64,000 nucleotides of DNA, taken from Ruminococcus sp. (GTDB lineage: Bacteria; Bacillota; Clostridia; Oscillospirales; Ruminococcaceae). Under the pieces are notes generated by a model. The model saw only the letters and a list, made by a program, of their open reading frames with translations, searched no databases and was not told the origin of the DNA. A program made the position numbers and the translations under genes. The stretch lies in the NCBI GenBank assembly GCA_017543335.1, contig JAFYGE010000003.1, forward strand, positions 23,533-87,532. The letters run 5' to 3'. Shown one piece after another: positions 49,194 to 57,589 of this stretch. The number at the start of each line of letters is the position of its first letter. Within the stretch, counting starts at the first letter, position 1.

Positions 49194-49943
49194 TTAAACT
49201 AAAAGTGACATATCGTAAAGTCCGGCAGCTTTATCCTTGAGGAAAACAGCTGCATTAATAGAGCCCTCAGCGAAGACGCTTTTAGAAGCTGCTGAGTGAG
49301 AAAGTGTTATCACCTCGTCGTGACCGGCGAAGATAACGTCATGTTCACCGACGATAGTGCCGCCTCTGATAGAGTGCATACCAATCTCGGACTTTTCTCT
49401 CTTCTGTCTTCTGGAATGGCGGTCGTAAACGTAGTGCTTGGAGTTATTGAGAGTTTCATTTATAGCATTAGCGAGCATGATAGCAGTACCGCTTGGAGCG
49501 TCTATCTTCTGATTGTGATGCTTTTCAACTATCTCAATATCGAACTGATCTCCGAGTACTGAAGCAGCCTTTTTAGCAAGGTTTACCAGCAGGTTGATAC
49601 CGATAGACATATTGAAAGTAAAGAATATCGGGACCTGCTGAGCAGCAGCTTTTATCTGAGCGATCTGCTCATCGCTGTAGCCTGTTGAAGCGATAACGAT
49701 AGGTGTTCCTGTAGAAAGGCAGTATTCAAGAAGTCCGTTAAGTGAAGCAGGATTTGAGTAATCGATGATAACGTCCGGTTTTACAGGAAGCTGAGCCGGA
49801 GTTTCAACGATAGGAAAGTCAGCGTACTGCTTTGTGAATATATCTATACCGGCAACGACCTGACAGTCATCACGTTCCTGTATACAATTGTAAACGGTCT
49901 TGCCCATATGTCCGTTAGCACCGCATATAGCGATATTTGTCAT
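49194..49943 (-). CDS. dapB: 4-hydroxy-tetrahydrodipicolinate reductase
   Basis: A 249-residue NAD(P)H-dependent enzyme, second specific step of lysine/diaminopimelate synthesis. It has the N-terminal nucleotide fold IAICGANGHMGKTVYNCI, the active-site block VEKHHNQKIDAPSGTA, and RGGTIVGEHDVIFAGHDEVI. ATG at 49943 follows AAAGGAGTG; the longer frame to 49985 has no site. It is the last gene of the asd-GNAT-dapA-dapB operon controlled by a lysine riboswitch. Confidence 0.96.
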   Translation of the reverse strand: MTNIAICGANGHMGKTVYNCIQERDDCQVVAGIDIFTKQYADFPIVETPAQLPVKPDVIIDYSNPASLNGLLEYCLSTGTPIVIASTGYSDEQIAQIKAAAQQVPIFFTFNMSIGINLLVNLAKKAASVLGDQFDIEIVEKHHNQKIDAPSGTAIMLANAINETLNNSKHYVYDRHSRRQKREKSEIGMHSIRGGTIVGEHDVIFAGHDEVITLSHSAASKSVFAEGSINAAVFLKDKAAGLYDMSLLV

Positions 49944-49987
49944 GTTTATACACTCCTTTGTTTTAGTGTTTAAGAGGCTATGCAAAA

Positions 49988-50878
49988 TTACTTGATAAGA
50001 CCGTGCTTTTCAAGGGAAGCTCTGAGTTTAGCCTTGTGTTCGTCCGACATCTCTGTAAGCGGGAGACGGCATGGACCTGCGTTCCAGCCTATCATATTCA
50101 TAGCTTCCTTTGCAGGGATAGGATTAACTTCGATAAAGAGGTTGTTGATTATATCGAGATACTCTATCTGGAGCTTAGTAGCTTCTGCGAAGTTGTTATC
50201 AAGGCAGTACTGGACCATATCGTGCATTTCCTTAGGAATGACATGGGAAGCTACAGAAATAACTCCCTTTCCGCCGAGAGACATTAACGGAACTACCATA
50301 TCGTCATTACCGCTGTAAACGTCGATATTGTCGCCGCACTCAGCAATGAGCTTAGCAGCGAAGCTGATATTTCCGCTTGCTTCCTTGATAGCAGCGATAT
50401 TCTTGTGCTTTGAGAGCTCCTTAACAGTAGCCACATCGAATCCGCAGCCTGTTCTGCTTGGAACATTATAGAGGATTATCGGAATATTTACAGCATCAGC
50501 AACAGCAGTGAAGTGGGCAATGAGACCCTTCTGAGTAGCCTTGTTGTAGTAAGGAGTTACGTGGAGCAGAGCGTCAGCTCCGGCAGCCTCAGCCTCTTTG
50601 GAAAGCTCAACTGCATAGCGTGTGTCATTGCTGCCTGCACCGGCGATAACAGGAACTCTTCCTGCAACGTGCTTAACAGCGAATTTAATACAGTCACGGT
50701 GCTCGTCGTCGGTCATAGTAGCGGATTCGCCTGTAGTACCGCAGATAACGATAGCATCAGTGCCCTTTTCGATCTGGTCATCGATAATGCGTCCGAGCTC
50801 ATCATAGTTGATAGAACCGTCATTATTCATAGGGGTGATGATAGCGATAGCAGCACCGGTGAAAATTGTATTTTTCAT
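49988..50878 (-). CDS. dapA: 4-hydroxy-tetrahydrodipicolinate synthase
   Basis: A 296-residue aldolase-type enzyme that joins pyruvate and aspartate semialdehyde. Visible motifs are GAAIAIITPM, VICGTTGESATMTDDEH, VTPYYNKATQKG, YNVPSRTGCG (catalytic Tyr) and IAAIKEASGNI (Schiff-base Lys). Its substrate is made by Asd, encoded in the same operon, and its product goes to DapB, the next gene. RBS AAAGGGAG precedes ATG. Confidence 0.97.
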   Translation of the reverse strand: MKNTIFTGAAIAIITPMNNDGSINYDELGRIIDDQIEKGTDAIVICGTTGESATMTDDEHRDCIKFAVKHVAGRVPVIAGAGSNDTRYAVELSKEAEAAGADALLHVTPYYNKATQKGLIAHFTAVADAVNIPIILYNVPSRTGCGFDVATVKELSKHKNIAAIKEASGNISFAAKLIAECGDNIDVYSGNDDMVVPLMSLGGKGVISVASHVIPKEMHDMVQYCLDNNFAEATKLQIEYLDIINNLFIEVNPIPAKEAMNMIGWNAGPCRLPLTEMSDEHKAKLRASLEKHGLIK

Positions 50879-50901
50879 AATAGTTCTCCCTTTCGTAAAA
50901 T

Positions 50902-51399
50902 TCAGTTAACTCTTGTGTGTGTCATGTAAATGCGTCCCCAAACTTCGTTTTTGAAGTGGAATGCATCGTCTGTATGCGAGACTTCTTTAAACCCTGCGTT
51001 GATGTAGCATTTTCTTGCAGCTTCATTGCAGTCAAATACACAAAGACCGATAGTATTGGTTTGTGCTGCTTCAAACCCGAGCTTCACGGCTGAAGTTATC
51101 ATTGTCCTGCCAATGCCTTTTCCACGGACTTCCGGAGAAATAACAACAAATTTGAGCATACATTCACTTTCGCCTGTAGATAAGCAATAGAAGCCTATTG
51201 GCTTGCCTTCATCAGTTTCAGCTGTATATGCAGCGTTATTATATTTTGCTTTCTCCACTTCAAGAAATTCGTCAAATACCTCTCTCGTCAAAGGATAAGG
51301 CATACGGAATGCACACCACATAGCGTGTGTACGTTCGTCTGTTATCCAGCGTTTGATCGCATCAAAATCCTTATTTGGTATATATGGTCTTATTATCAT
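50902..51399 (-). CDS. GNAT family N-acetyltransferase within the lysine operon
   Basis: A 165-residue GNAT protein with MIIRPYIPNKDFDAIKRWI, LKFVVISPEVRGKGIGRTMI (acetyl-CoA loop RGKGIG) and NEAARKCYINAGFKEV. Its substrate is unknown. It lies between asd and dapA, so it would be expressed with lysine biosynthesis; an acetylation step in the pathway is possible, but the true acetylase DapH/DapD is a different family. The ATG at 51399 lacks a visible Shine-Dalgarno site, and the region upstream (TACAATATTATCATG) is AT-rich. The longer frame to 51651 lies in asd. Confidence 0.83.
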   Translation of the reverse strand: MIIRPYIPNKDFDAIKRWITDERTHAMWCAFRMPYPLTREVFDEFLEVEKAKYNNAAYTAETDEGKPIGFYCLSTGESECMLKFVVISPEVRGKGIGRTMITSAVKLGFEAAQTNTIGLCVFDCNEAARKCYINAGFKEVSHTDDAFHFKNEVWGRIYMTHTRVN

Positions 51400-51427
51400 G
51401 ATAATATTGTATGTTTTGAACTGCTGC

Positions 51428-52507
51428 TTAGTCGAAATAGCCCTTTGCAGCGAGAAGCTCAGCGAGGAGTACGCCGCCGCCTGCTGCACCTCTGAGAGTA
51501 TTGTGAGAGAGGCAAACGAACTTATAATCGTACTGTGTATCCTCACGGAGACGACCTGTAGAAACAGCCATACCGCCTTCGAGGTTTCTGTCGAGCTTAG
51601 CCTGCGGACGGTTATCCTCCTCGAAGTAGTGGATGAACTGCTTTGGAGCACTTGGGAGTTCGAGCTCCTGAGGTACGCCCTTGAAGTCAGCCCAGAGTTT
51701 GAGTATCTCTTCCTTGGAAGGCTTGTTCTCGAAGCTTACGAATACAGCAGCTGTGTGACCGTCTGAAACAGGTACACGGAGACACTGAGTTGTGATGTTA
51801 GGAGCTGTAGCCTTAACGATCTCGTTGCCCTTGATCTCGCCCCATACTTTGAGCGGCTCCTGCTCGGACTTCTCTTCTTCTCCGCCGATGTACGGGATGA
51901 GGTTATCGACCATTTCAGGCCATGTCTCGAAGTTCTTTCCGGCACCGGAAATAGCCTGATATGTGCAGGCAAGAACGTTTTTCAGACCGAACTTTCTGAG
52001 TGGGTGGAGTGCTGGAACATAGCTCTGGATAGAGCAGTTAGACTTAACAGCGATGAAACCTCTCTTTGTGCCGAGACGCTCACGCTGAGCCTTTATTATT
52101 TCAATGTGGTCCGGATTTATCTCCGGAACTACCATAGGAACGTCAGGAGTGAATCTGTGAGCGGAGTTGTTAGAAACGATAGGGCACTCAGCTTTAGCGT
52201 AAGCTTCTTCAAGAGCCTTTATCTCGTCTTTTTTCATATCAACAGCACAGAAGCAGAAGTCAACCATTGAAGCAATCTTCTCGATATCTGATGTAGCGTC
52301 CATGAGGATCATATCCTTCATAGCAGCCGGCATTGGAACAGCCATCTTCCAACGGCTTCCGGCAGCCTGCTCATAAGTCTGACCTGCACTTCTTGGTGAA
52401 GCTGCGAGGACCTTAACGTTGAACCATGGGTGATTTTCGAGAAGTGTTGCGAATCTCTGACCAACCATACCTGTTGCTCCGATGATACCTACATTGTACT
52501 TTTTCAT
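51428..52507 (-). CDS. asd: Aspartate-semialdehyde dehydrogenase
   Basis: A 359-residue enzyme making aspartate semialdehyde from aspartyl phosphate. It has the NADP fold KYNVGIIGATGMVGQRFATLL, the active-site Cys in FIAVKSNCSIQSYVPAL, and the substrate His region SDGHTAAVFVSFENKPS. The motif set (SNCS rather than QNCST, length near 360) is that of the archaeal/fungal-type enzymes that also occur in some bacteria. ATG at 52507 follows AAGGAG; the open frame up to 52774 is riboswitch sequence, not coding. It is the first gene of the lysine operon. Confidence 0.96.
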   Translation of the reverse strand: MKKYNVGIIGATGMVGQRFATLLENHPWFNVKVLAASPRSAGQTYEQAAGSRWKMAVPMPAAMKDMILMDATSDIEKIASMVDFCFCAVDMKKDEIKALEEAYAKAECPIVSNNSAHRFTPDVPMVVPEINPDHIEIIKAQRERLGTKRGFIAVKSNCSIQSYVPALHPLRKFGLKNVLACTYQAISGAGKNFETWPEMVDNLIPYIGGEEEKSEQEPLKVWGEIKGNEIVKATAPNITTQCLRVPVSDGHTAAVFVSFENKPSKEEILKLWADFKGVPQELELPSAPKQFIHYFEEDNRPQAKLDRNLEGGMAVSTGRLREDTQYDYKFVCLSHNTLRGAAGGGVLLAELLAAKGYFD

Positions 52508-52544
52508 TAAAAAAATCTCCTTACAAAAAAATTTGCATAAAAAT

Positions 52545-52571
52545 AACAAAAACCGGTTGCAAACCGGCTCA
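52545..52571 (-). terminator. Riboswitch-controlled terminator before asd
   Basis: On the minus strand AGCCGGTTTGCAACCGG followed by TTTTTGTT forms an intrinsic terminator between the lysine aptamer and asd. It fits the expression platform of a transcription-attenuating riboswitch. Confidence 0.85.
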
Positions 52572-52617
52572 TCATACGTTATAATAGAAATGTTGGCATT
52601 ACAGATAATTTTGTATG

Positions 52618-52784
52618 CCGATAGCTCTCCATCATAAGGAATGATGACAGCCACAGACCTGTTAGATCCGCAGCCAGAACGGAATTTACCAGAGACCGTC
52701 CTTCGGCAGCCTTGCCTTTCGCCGGACATCATTGGATCGGTCATCCCATGTACGGTTACTTTTCGCAGCTGCACCTCTACCTTG
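52618..52784 (-). ncRNA. Lysine riboswitch aptamer (L box)
   Basis: Read on the minus strand, the leader has the conserved L-box elements in order: GGTAGAGGTGC, AAAAGTAACCG, ATGGGATGA, GGCGAAAGGCAAGG, CTGCCGAAGGACGG, CTGGCTG, ACAGGTCTGTGGCTGTCAT and the closing GGAGAGCTATC. The ends pair as the P1 helix (GGTAG with CTATC). In known cases lysine binding stabilises the aptamer and lets the downstream terminator form. Placement before asd-dapA-dapB, the lysine pathway, agrees with the call. Confidence 0.92.
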
Positions 52785-52789
52785 TTTAC

Positions 52790-52818
52790 ATAATAGCACT
52801 TTAGCGGCTTGTTGTCAA
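52790..52818 (-). promoter_or_regulatory. Promoter of the lysine operon
   Basis: On the minus strand TTGACA (52813-52818), 17-base spacer, TATTAT (52790-52795). Transcription would start just ahead of the riboswitch P1 helix. Confidence 0.85.
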
Positions 52819-52869
52819 CAGTTTTTGATGATTTTACAAAAAAATATTTTTTACTTGAAGGGATACAAT

Positions 52870-53565
52870 ATGAGCATATTTACTGATATTGAAAGCTCTC
52901 TTGCAGGAGCGAGAGATGATAAATACGCTTCCTTTCAGCAAAAACTCATTCCGGAGCTTGGAAAAGAACATTTCAGCGGAGTAAGGACACCTGAGCTCCG
53001 CAAGCTTGCAAGGGAGTTGAGAAAGCGTCAGGATACCGCAGATTTTCTGTCAGCTTTGCCGCATGGCAGTTTTGATGAGGATCAGCTCCACGCATTTATT
53101 GTTTCTGAGGAAAAGGACTTTCAGAAATGCATAGCTCTGACAGAGGCATTTCTGCCGTATATCAACAATTGGGCGACCTGTGACCAGTTTTCGCCAAAGG
53201 TGTTCGCAAAGCACCGTGAGGAGCTGCTTACGCATATCAGGAGCTGGATAGGTTCAGACCATACTTATACGGTCAGATTCGCAGTAGGTATGCTGATGAA
53301 GCACTTTCTCGGAGACGATTTCAAGCAGGAATATGCAGATATGGTGGCGGAGCTGCGTTCAGATGAGTATTACGTAAAAATGATGACAGCGTGGTATTTT
53401 GCTACAGCTCTTGCTGTGAACTATGATGATGTACTTCCATATATCGAGCAGAAAAGGCTTGATGTATGGACTCATAATAAAACTATACAGAAGGCTGCTG
53501 AAAGTTTCCGTGTAACTGACGGACATAAGCAGTACCTCAGAACTCTGAAGATAAAAGGAGCATGA
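52870..53565 (+). CDS. AlkD-like DNA alkylation repair protein
   Basis: A 231-residue helical protein of the AlkD/DNA alkylation repair family (HEAT-like repeats). It has [35 protein letters not shown] and a C-terminal [20 protein letters not shown]. Family members excise bulky or charged alkylated bases. ATG at 52870 with GAAGGGAT upstream is chosen, as the frame to 52732 covers the opposite promoter and riboswitch. It overlaps the queA start by 4 bases and is divergent from the lysine operon. Confidence 0.9.
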   Translation: MSIFTDIESSLAGARDDKYASFQQKLIPELGKEHFSGVRTPELRKLARELRKRQDTADFLSALPHGSFDEDQLHAFIVSEEKDFQKCIALTEAFLPYINNWATCDQFSPKVFAKHREELLTHIRSWIGSDHTYTVRFAVGMLMKHFLGDDFKQEYADMVAELRSDEYYVKMMTAWYFATALAVNYDDVLPYIEQKRLDVWTHNKTIQKAAESFRVTDGHKQYLRTLKIKGA

Positions 53566-54599
53566 AATTGGAATTACTTAAATCAGATTTTTATTATGAC
53601 TTGCCGGAGGAGCTCATAGCTCAGCATCCGGTCGAGCCGAGAAACGCTTCAAGAATGATGTGCGTTGACCGTGTTACCGGTGAGATCTCTCATGAGCACT
53701 TCTATAATCTATGCGAACACCTCAAAGAAGGTGACTTGCTGGTAATGAATGATTCAAGGGTAATACCCGCAAGACTTTACGGCGAGAAAATAGAAAACGG
53801 AACATTCATAGAATTCCTTCTTCTTGAACAGAAAGGCGATAAGCTTTGGGAAATAATCTGCCGTCCGGGTAAAAAAGCTAAAGTAGGAACACGCTTTTCT
53901 TTTGGCGGAGGAAGACTTGTTGCCGAGGTAAAAGAAGTGAAAGATGACGGAAACAGGATAGTTCAGTTTGAATGTGAAGGCAACTTTTTTACAGCTCTTG
54001 AAGATGTAGGTCAGATGCCGCTTCCGCCGTATATCACAGAGAAGCTTGAAGACAGAGAACGCTATCAGACGGTATATTCAAAAGAACTCGGCTCTGCTGC
54101 CGCACCTACTGCCGGACTTCATTTTACTCCGGAGATGCTTGATGATCTCAGAGCAAAGGGCATAAAGACTGCCTTTGTTACGCTCCATGTGGGACTCGGC
54201 ACATTTCGTCCTGTTAAGGAGGATAATGTCCTTGACCATAAAATGCACAGCGAGCACTATCATCTTCCGAAGGAAACTGCTGACCTCATAAATGAGACTA
54301 AAGCAAACGGCGGACGTGTTATTGCAGTCGGCACAACGACCTGCCGTACTCTTGAAAGTGTAGCTACTTTCTATAACGAAATATCTGAGCATGACGGCTA
54401 TACTGATATATTCATCTATCCGTCATACGAATTCAAATGCATAGACGGTCTTATAACTAATTTCCATTTGCCTGAGAGCACTCTTATAATGCTTGTATCA
54501 GCATTTATGGGGTACGATAATACTATGAACGCATATAAAAAAGCTGTTGAAGAACGCTATAGATTCTTTAGTTTCGGCGATTGTATGTGTATACTTTAG
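53562..54599 (+). CDS. queA: tRNA preQ1(34) S-adenosylmethionine ribosyltransferase-isomerase QueA
   Basis: A 345-residue enzyme that adds the ribosyl part of SAM to preQ1 at tRNA position 34, a late step of queuosine synthesis. Motifs are [68 protein letters not shown] and [25 protein letters not shown] overlaps the stop of the AlkD-like gene, with AAAGGAG just before. Its TAG stop lies inside the first bases of repeat A copy 2, so the element insertion appears to have supplied or reshaped the end of the gene. tgt, the earlier queuosine step, is encoded about 700 bases on. Confidence 0.96.
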   Translation: MKLELLKSDFYYDLPEELIAQHPVEPRNASRMMCVDRVTGEISHEHFYNLCEHLKEGDLLVMNDSRVIPARLYGEKIENGTFIEFLLLEQKGDKLWEIICRPGKKAKVGTRFSFGGGRLVAEVKEVKDDGNRIVQFECEGNFFTALEDVGQMPLPPYITEKLEDRERYQTVYSKELGSAAAPTAGLHFTPEMLDDLRAKGIKTAFVTLHVGLGTFRPVKEDNVLDHKMHSEHYHLPKETADLINETKANGGRVIAVGTTTCRTLESVATFYNEISEHDGYTDIFIYPSYEFKCIDGLITNFHLPESTLIMLVSAFMGYDNTMNAYKKAVEERYRFFSFGDCMCIL

Positions 54600-54740
54600 G
54601 CAATACCGCACAAATCCCGCCCGTCATCTTGCACAGAAATCCCTTGACATACATCAGTATGCCTGCGGAATTTCTATACAATCTGACGAAAAATATGACT
54701 GCGTATCTTCAGCACAAGCTTTGTGCGGTGTTACCTTTAA
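54596..54740. repeat. Repeat A copy 2
   Basis: A 145-bp relative of the 517-696 element: left end TTTAGGCAATACCGCACAAA, right end TTTGTGCGGTGTTACCTTTAA, inverted with a few mismatches. The core from CTTGCACAGAAATCCC to CTGACGAAAAAT is nearly identical to copy 1, while about 35 bp present in copy 1 near the left end are missing. It begins within the queA stop codon. Confidence 0.75.
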
Positions 54741-54756
54741 AATAGTTGTTAAGTAA

Positions 54757-54784
54757 TTGATTTTTCTGAAAAATGTGGTATAAT
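54757..54784 (+). promoter_or_regulatory. Promoter of the PAS gene / tgt unit
   Basis: TTGATT (54757-54762), 16-base spacer, TATAAT (54779-54784). The leader to 54887 is about 95 bases. It can pair AACCGG near 54800 with CCGG near 54846; its role is unknown. Confidence 0.5.
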
Positions 54785-54886
54785 AATAGTTGAGACATAC
54801 AACCGGTATTTTAGGTCCGCATTTATTTACGGGGACTGCTTAAAAACCGGAACAGCATTTTTATTTTCCGAAGGAGAATTTGGGTA

Positions 54887-55261
54887 ATGGAACTTATTGA
54901 TTTTTTTAGAGGGGTAATAGAAACATCTAAAAGTCCGATAGTTATATGTGATATGGATTACAGGATAGTTTATATCAACTCAGAGGCAGATACCTTTTTT
55001 AAGAGACAGAATAAAAATATAACTACAGGAACTTCTGTGCGTATCTACTTCAACGAGGAAACTATGTCAAAGATAAATATGTCGATAGAGTGGTTTAAGG
55101 AAGATATAAATAACAATAAGGTCTTTTCTTATCATATCGATGAAGGCAATCAGGATGTGTACATAAGAGCTATAAGAGATGATAAGAAGAATCTGATAGG
55201 ATTCTTTAATTATCATGAGTTCAGAGACCCCGAAAACGGCAAACAATACGATGTCGATTAA
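54887..55261 (+). CDS. Single PAS-domain protein
   Basis: A 124-residue protein that is nothing but one PAS domain: SPIVICDMDYRIVYINSEADTFF at the start, a middle helix block, and KVFSYHIDEGNQDVYIRAIRD followed by NLIGFFNYHEF at the end. PAS domains bind small ligands or mediate dimers. With no output domain, this protein must act by contacting another protein or a nucleic acid. It is 23 bases upstream of tgt and likely co-transcribed with it. Similar stand-alone PAS genes next to tgt are not known to me. Confidence 0.8.
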   Translation: MELIDFFRGVIETSKSPIVICDMDYRIVYINSEADTFFKRQNKNITTGTSVRIYFNEETMSKINMSIEWFKEDINNNKVFSYHIDEGNQDVYIRAIRDDKKNLIGFFNYHEFRDPENGKQYDVD

Positions 55262-55284
55262 TTATGATAACAAAGGAGCAATTA

Positions 55285-56415
55285 ATGTTTACTCTTTTTA
55301 AAACCGAAAATAAGGCAAGAAGAGGTCAGTTTGAGACTGTACACGGTACTTTTCAGACACCTTGCTTCATGAATGTTGGTACTTCAGCAGCTATAAAAGG
55401 CGGAATATCGTCCATAGACCTGAAAGGACTCAAAACACAGGTCGAGCTTTGCAATACATATCATCTCCACCTAAGACCGGGTGACCATATAATAAAGCAA
55501 ATGGGCGGACTTCATAAGTTCATGAACTGGGATAAGCCTATTCTTACAGACAGCGGCGGATTTCAGGTCTTTTCACTGGCTAAGCTCCGCAAGATAAAGG
55601 AGGAGGGCGTTTATTTCGCTTCCCATATCGACGGAAAAAGAATATTTATGGGACCTGAAGAAAGTATGCAGATACAGTCAAATCTCGCTTCGACAATTGC
55701 TATGGCATTTGATGAGTGTATCGAAAATCCTGCACCGCATAAGTACGTTGAGGAGTCTGTTGCGAGAACTACAAGGTGGCTCCACCGCTGTAAGGACGAA
55801 ATGGCAAGACTGAACAGCCTGCCGGATACTATAAATAAACATCAGATGCTTTTTGGCATAAATCAGGGCTCTACATACGACGATATACGTATCAGACATA
55901 TGGAGGAAATAGCTGAGCTTGACCTCGACGGCTACGCTATAGGCGGACTTGCAGTTGGTGAAGAGACTTCCGAAATGTACCGCATTATCGATGTTGTCGA
56001 GCCTTATATGCCTGTGAATAAACCGAGGTACCTCATGGGAGTCGGTACTCCTTCCAATATAATCGAGGCTGTCGCAAGAGGTATAGATATGTTTGACTGC
56101 GTTATGCCGAGCCGTAATGCACGTCATGCTACAGTGTTCACATGGAGCGGTATCATGCATCTTGGCAATAAGTGCTATGAGACTGACCCACTTCCGATAG
56201 ATGAGCATTGTGACTGTCCTACCTGCCGCAATTTCAGCAGAGCTTATATACGTCACCTATTCAAGTCACATGAACAGCTTGCCGGCAGACTTGCAGTCCA
56301 GCACAATCTGTATTTTTACAATACTCTTACCGAAAAGATAAGAGAAGCTCTTGATGAGGGAAGATTCGAGCAGTTCAGAAGACAGTATTCTGAACTCCTT
56401 GCAAAAAGAATATAA
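55285..56415 (+). CDS. tgt: Queuine tRNA-guanine transglycosylase
   Basis: A 376-residue enzyme that swaps guanine 34 for preQ1 in tRNAs with GUN anticodons. Motifs are ARRGQFETVHGTFQTPCFMNVGT, LCNTYHLHLRPG, LTDSGGFQVFSLAKL (catalytic Asp), AMAFDECIENP, DGYAIGGLAVGEE, MFDCVMPSRNARH and the zinc site CDCPTCRNFSRAYIRHL. ATG at 55285 follows AAAGGAG; the ATG at 55264 sits before this ribosome site. With queA nearby it forms the queuosine locus. A hairpin (TCCACATA...TATGTGGA at 56424) follows the stop. Confidence 0.96.
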   Translation: MFTLFKTENKARRGQFETVHGTFQTPCFMNVGTSAAIKGGISSIDLKGLKTQVELCNTYHLHLRPGDHIIKQMGGLHKFMNWDKPILTDSGGFQVFSLAKLRKIKEEGVYFASHIDGKRIFMGPEESMQIQSNLASTIAMAFDECIENPAPHKYVEESVARTTRWLHRCKDEMARLNSLPDTINKHQMLFGINQGSTYDDIRIRHMEEIAELDLDGYAIGGLAVGEETSEMYRIIDVVEPYMPVNKPRYLMGVGTPSNIIEAVARGIDMFDCVMPSRNARHATVFTWSGIMHLGNKCYETDPLPIDEHCDCPTCRNFSRAYIRHLFKSHEQLAGRLAVQHNLYFYNTLTEKIREALDEGRFEQFRRQYSELLAKRI

Positions 56416-56422
56416 CTAATAT

Positions 56423-56719
56423 TGTCCACATATTTCTTATGTGGAAAATGCTTGTCGGAAAAGTATTAATTCTTTAGGGGACGCTCTCTCGTGCAGAGCG
56501 TCCCCTCTTCAAAAACAGTCCACCGGACTGTTTTTGAATTCACCCCTTGCAGTGCGTTTTGCGGCTATATGTGGGGCTTTGCCCCACGCCCCACAAGGGC
56601 TGTCAGCCCTTGACCTGACCAAAGGGTTGAAAACCCTTTGGAATCCCATTATTTATGGTTATCTTTTTATTTTATAGTTTTTTAACAGACTGTGTCCACA
56701 TATTTCTCATGTGGACAAT
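56423..56719. repeat. Repeat B copy 2 (inverted), with duplicated flanks
   Basis: The interior (56450-56692, 243 bp) is the reverse complement of the elements at 13973 and 63755, with the same five hairpins and inverted ends. It is flanked by 27-bp direct repeats with two mismatches (56423-56449 and 56693-56719) holding GTCCACAT...ATGTGGA. The right copy is followed by TTTTT, so it looks like the original tgt terminator. One hairpin has GGACGCTC/GAGCGTCC where the other copies have GGACGCCC/GGGCGTCC, a compensated pair change. Confidence 0.85.
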
Positions 56720-56734
56720 TTTTAAGGAGGAAAT

Positions 56735-57388
56735 ATGATAACTGCAATTTTTGACCTTGACGGCACTCTCGCTGATACTCTTGCAGACCTTGCTGATGCG
56801 ACTAACTATGGTTTAAGACAGCTTGGCTACCCTGAGCATTCCTATGACAGTTACCGTCATTTTGTTGGAAACGGCGTACAGAAGCTTTGTTACCGAGCTC
56901 TTCCGGAGGAGCATAAGGATGATACCGAAAAACTGCTCGAACTTTTCAGTGAGTACTACGGCGAGCATTTTCTCGATAAGACCTGCCTTTATGACGGCAT
57001 CGAAGATACTGTACACCGACTTTGTGAAGCAGGTGCGAGAGTGGCTATAGCTACCAATAAGCCTCAGGATTTTGCAAGAAAGATAGCCGCAGCACTGCTG
57101 CCGGATATAAAATTCGTAAAGGTGCTCGGAGGGTGTGCGGAGCGTCCAAAAAAACCTGATATTGCGATAATAAGAGAGATACTCGCAGCTATACCAGAGC
57201 AGGATAACAAGGTGTACATGATAGGGGACAGTGATGTTGATATCATGACCGGTAAGAGTGCAGGAGTTAGCACTATCGGCTGCGTATGGGGATTCCGTGG
57301 AATAGATGAACTTCAGCAGGCTGGTGCAGACTTTATTGCTAATAAAGCGAGCGATATTGCGGAATATATTCTCGTTAATGCTAAATGA
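56735..57388 (+). CDS. HAD family hydrolase, phosphoglycolate phosphatase-like
   Basis: A 217-residue HAD phosphatase: motif I DLDGTLADTL (nucleophile Asp 8), motif II in VAIATNKPQ, motif III Lys in ERPKKPDIAI, motif IV in MIGDSDVDIMTGKSAG. An alpha-helical cap lies at about 15-80. This is the Gph type, which removes phosphate from phosphoglycolate or similar small molecules; the exact substrate cannot be told. RBS AAGGAGG is 7 bases before ATG. It is a single gene between repeat B and a terminator. Confidence 0.9.
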   Translation: MITAIFDLDGTLADTLADLADATNYGLRQLGYPEHSYDSYRHFVGNGVQKLCYRALPEEHKDDTEKLLELFSEYYGEHFLDKTCLYDGIEDTVHRLCEAGARVAIATNKPQDFARKIAAALLPDIKFVKVLGGCAERPKKPDIAIIREILAAIPEQDNKVYMIGDSDVDIMTGKSAGVSTIGCVWGFRGIDELQQAGADFIANKASDIAEYILVNAK

Positions 57389-57404
57389 TTTATGGAATTA
57401 AAAT

Positions 57405-57452
57405 ATTGATGCATATGTATATCAAATATATATATGCGTCAATGCTTTTTTA
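57405..57452 (+). terminator. Terminator after the HAD phosphatase gene
   Basis: A 12-base stem with one G-U pair (57405-57416 with 57432-57443, ATTGATGCATAT) is followed by GCTTTTTTA. Confidence 0.8.
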
Positions 57453-57505
57453 TGGTCATTTTTAATGCAAAATGTGAAAAAAAGGTTAATAATGCCATTT
57501 CTTTA

Positions 57506-57535
57506 TTGACAAACAAAAAGACAACAATGTATAAT
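57506..57535 (+). promoter_or_regulatory. Promoter of the exopolysaccharide cluster
   Basis: TTGACA (57506-57511), 18-base spacer, TATAAT (57530-57535), about 55 bases before the kinase gene. Confidence 0.75.
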
Positions 57536-57589
57536 AATGTATATAAATGTATTAAAAAATTATATATTCATATATAGGAGAATAGTTAA

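Noticed and set aside
52508-52774. N-terminal extension of asd to 52774
   Set aside because: The sequence is the lysine riboswitch and its terminator; the Asd fold starts at KKYNVGIIGATG with a proper ribosome site.
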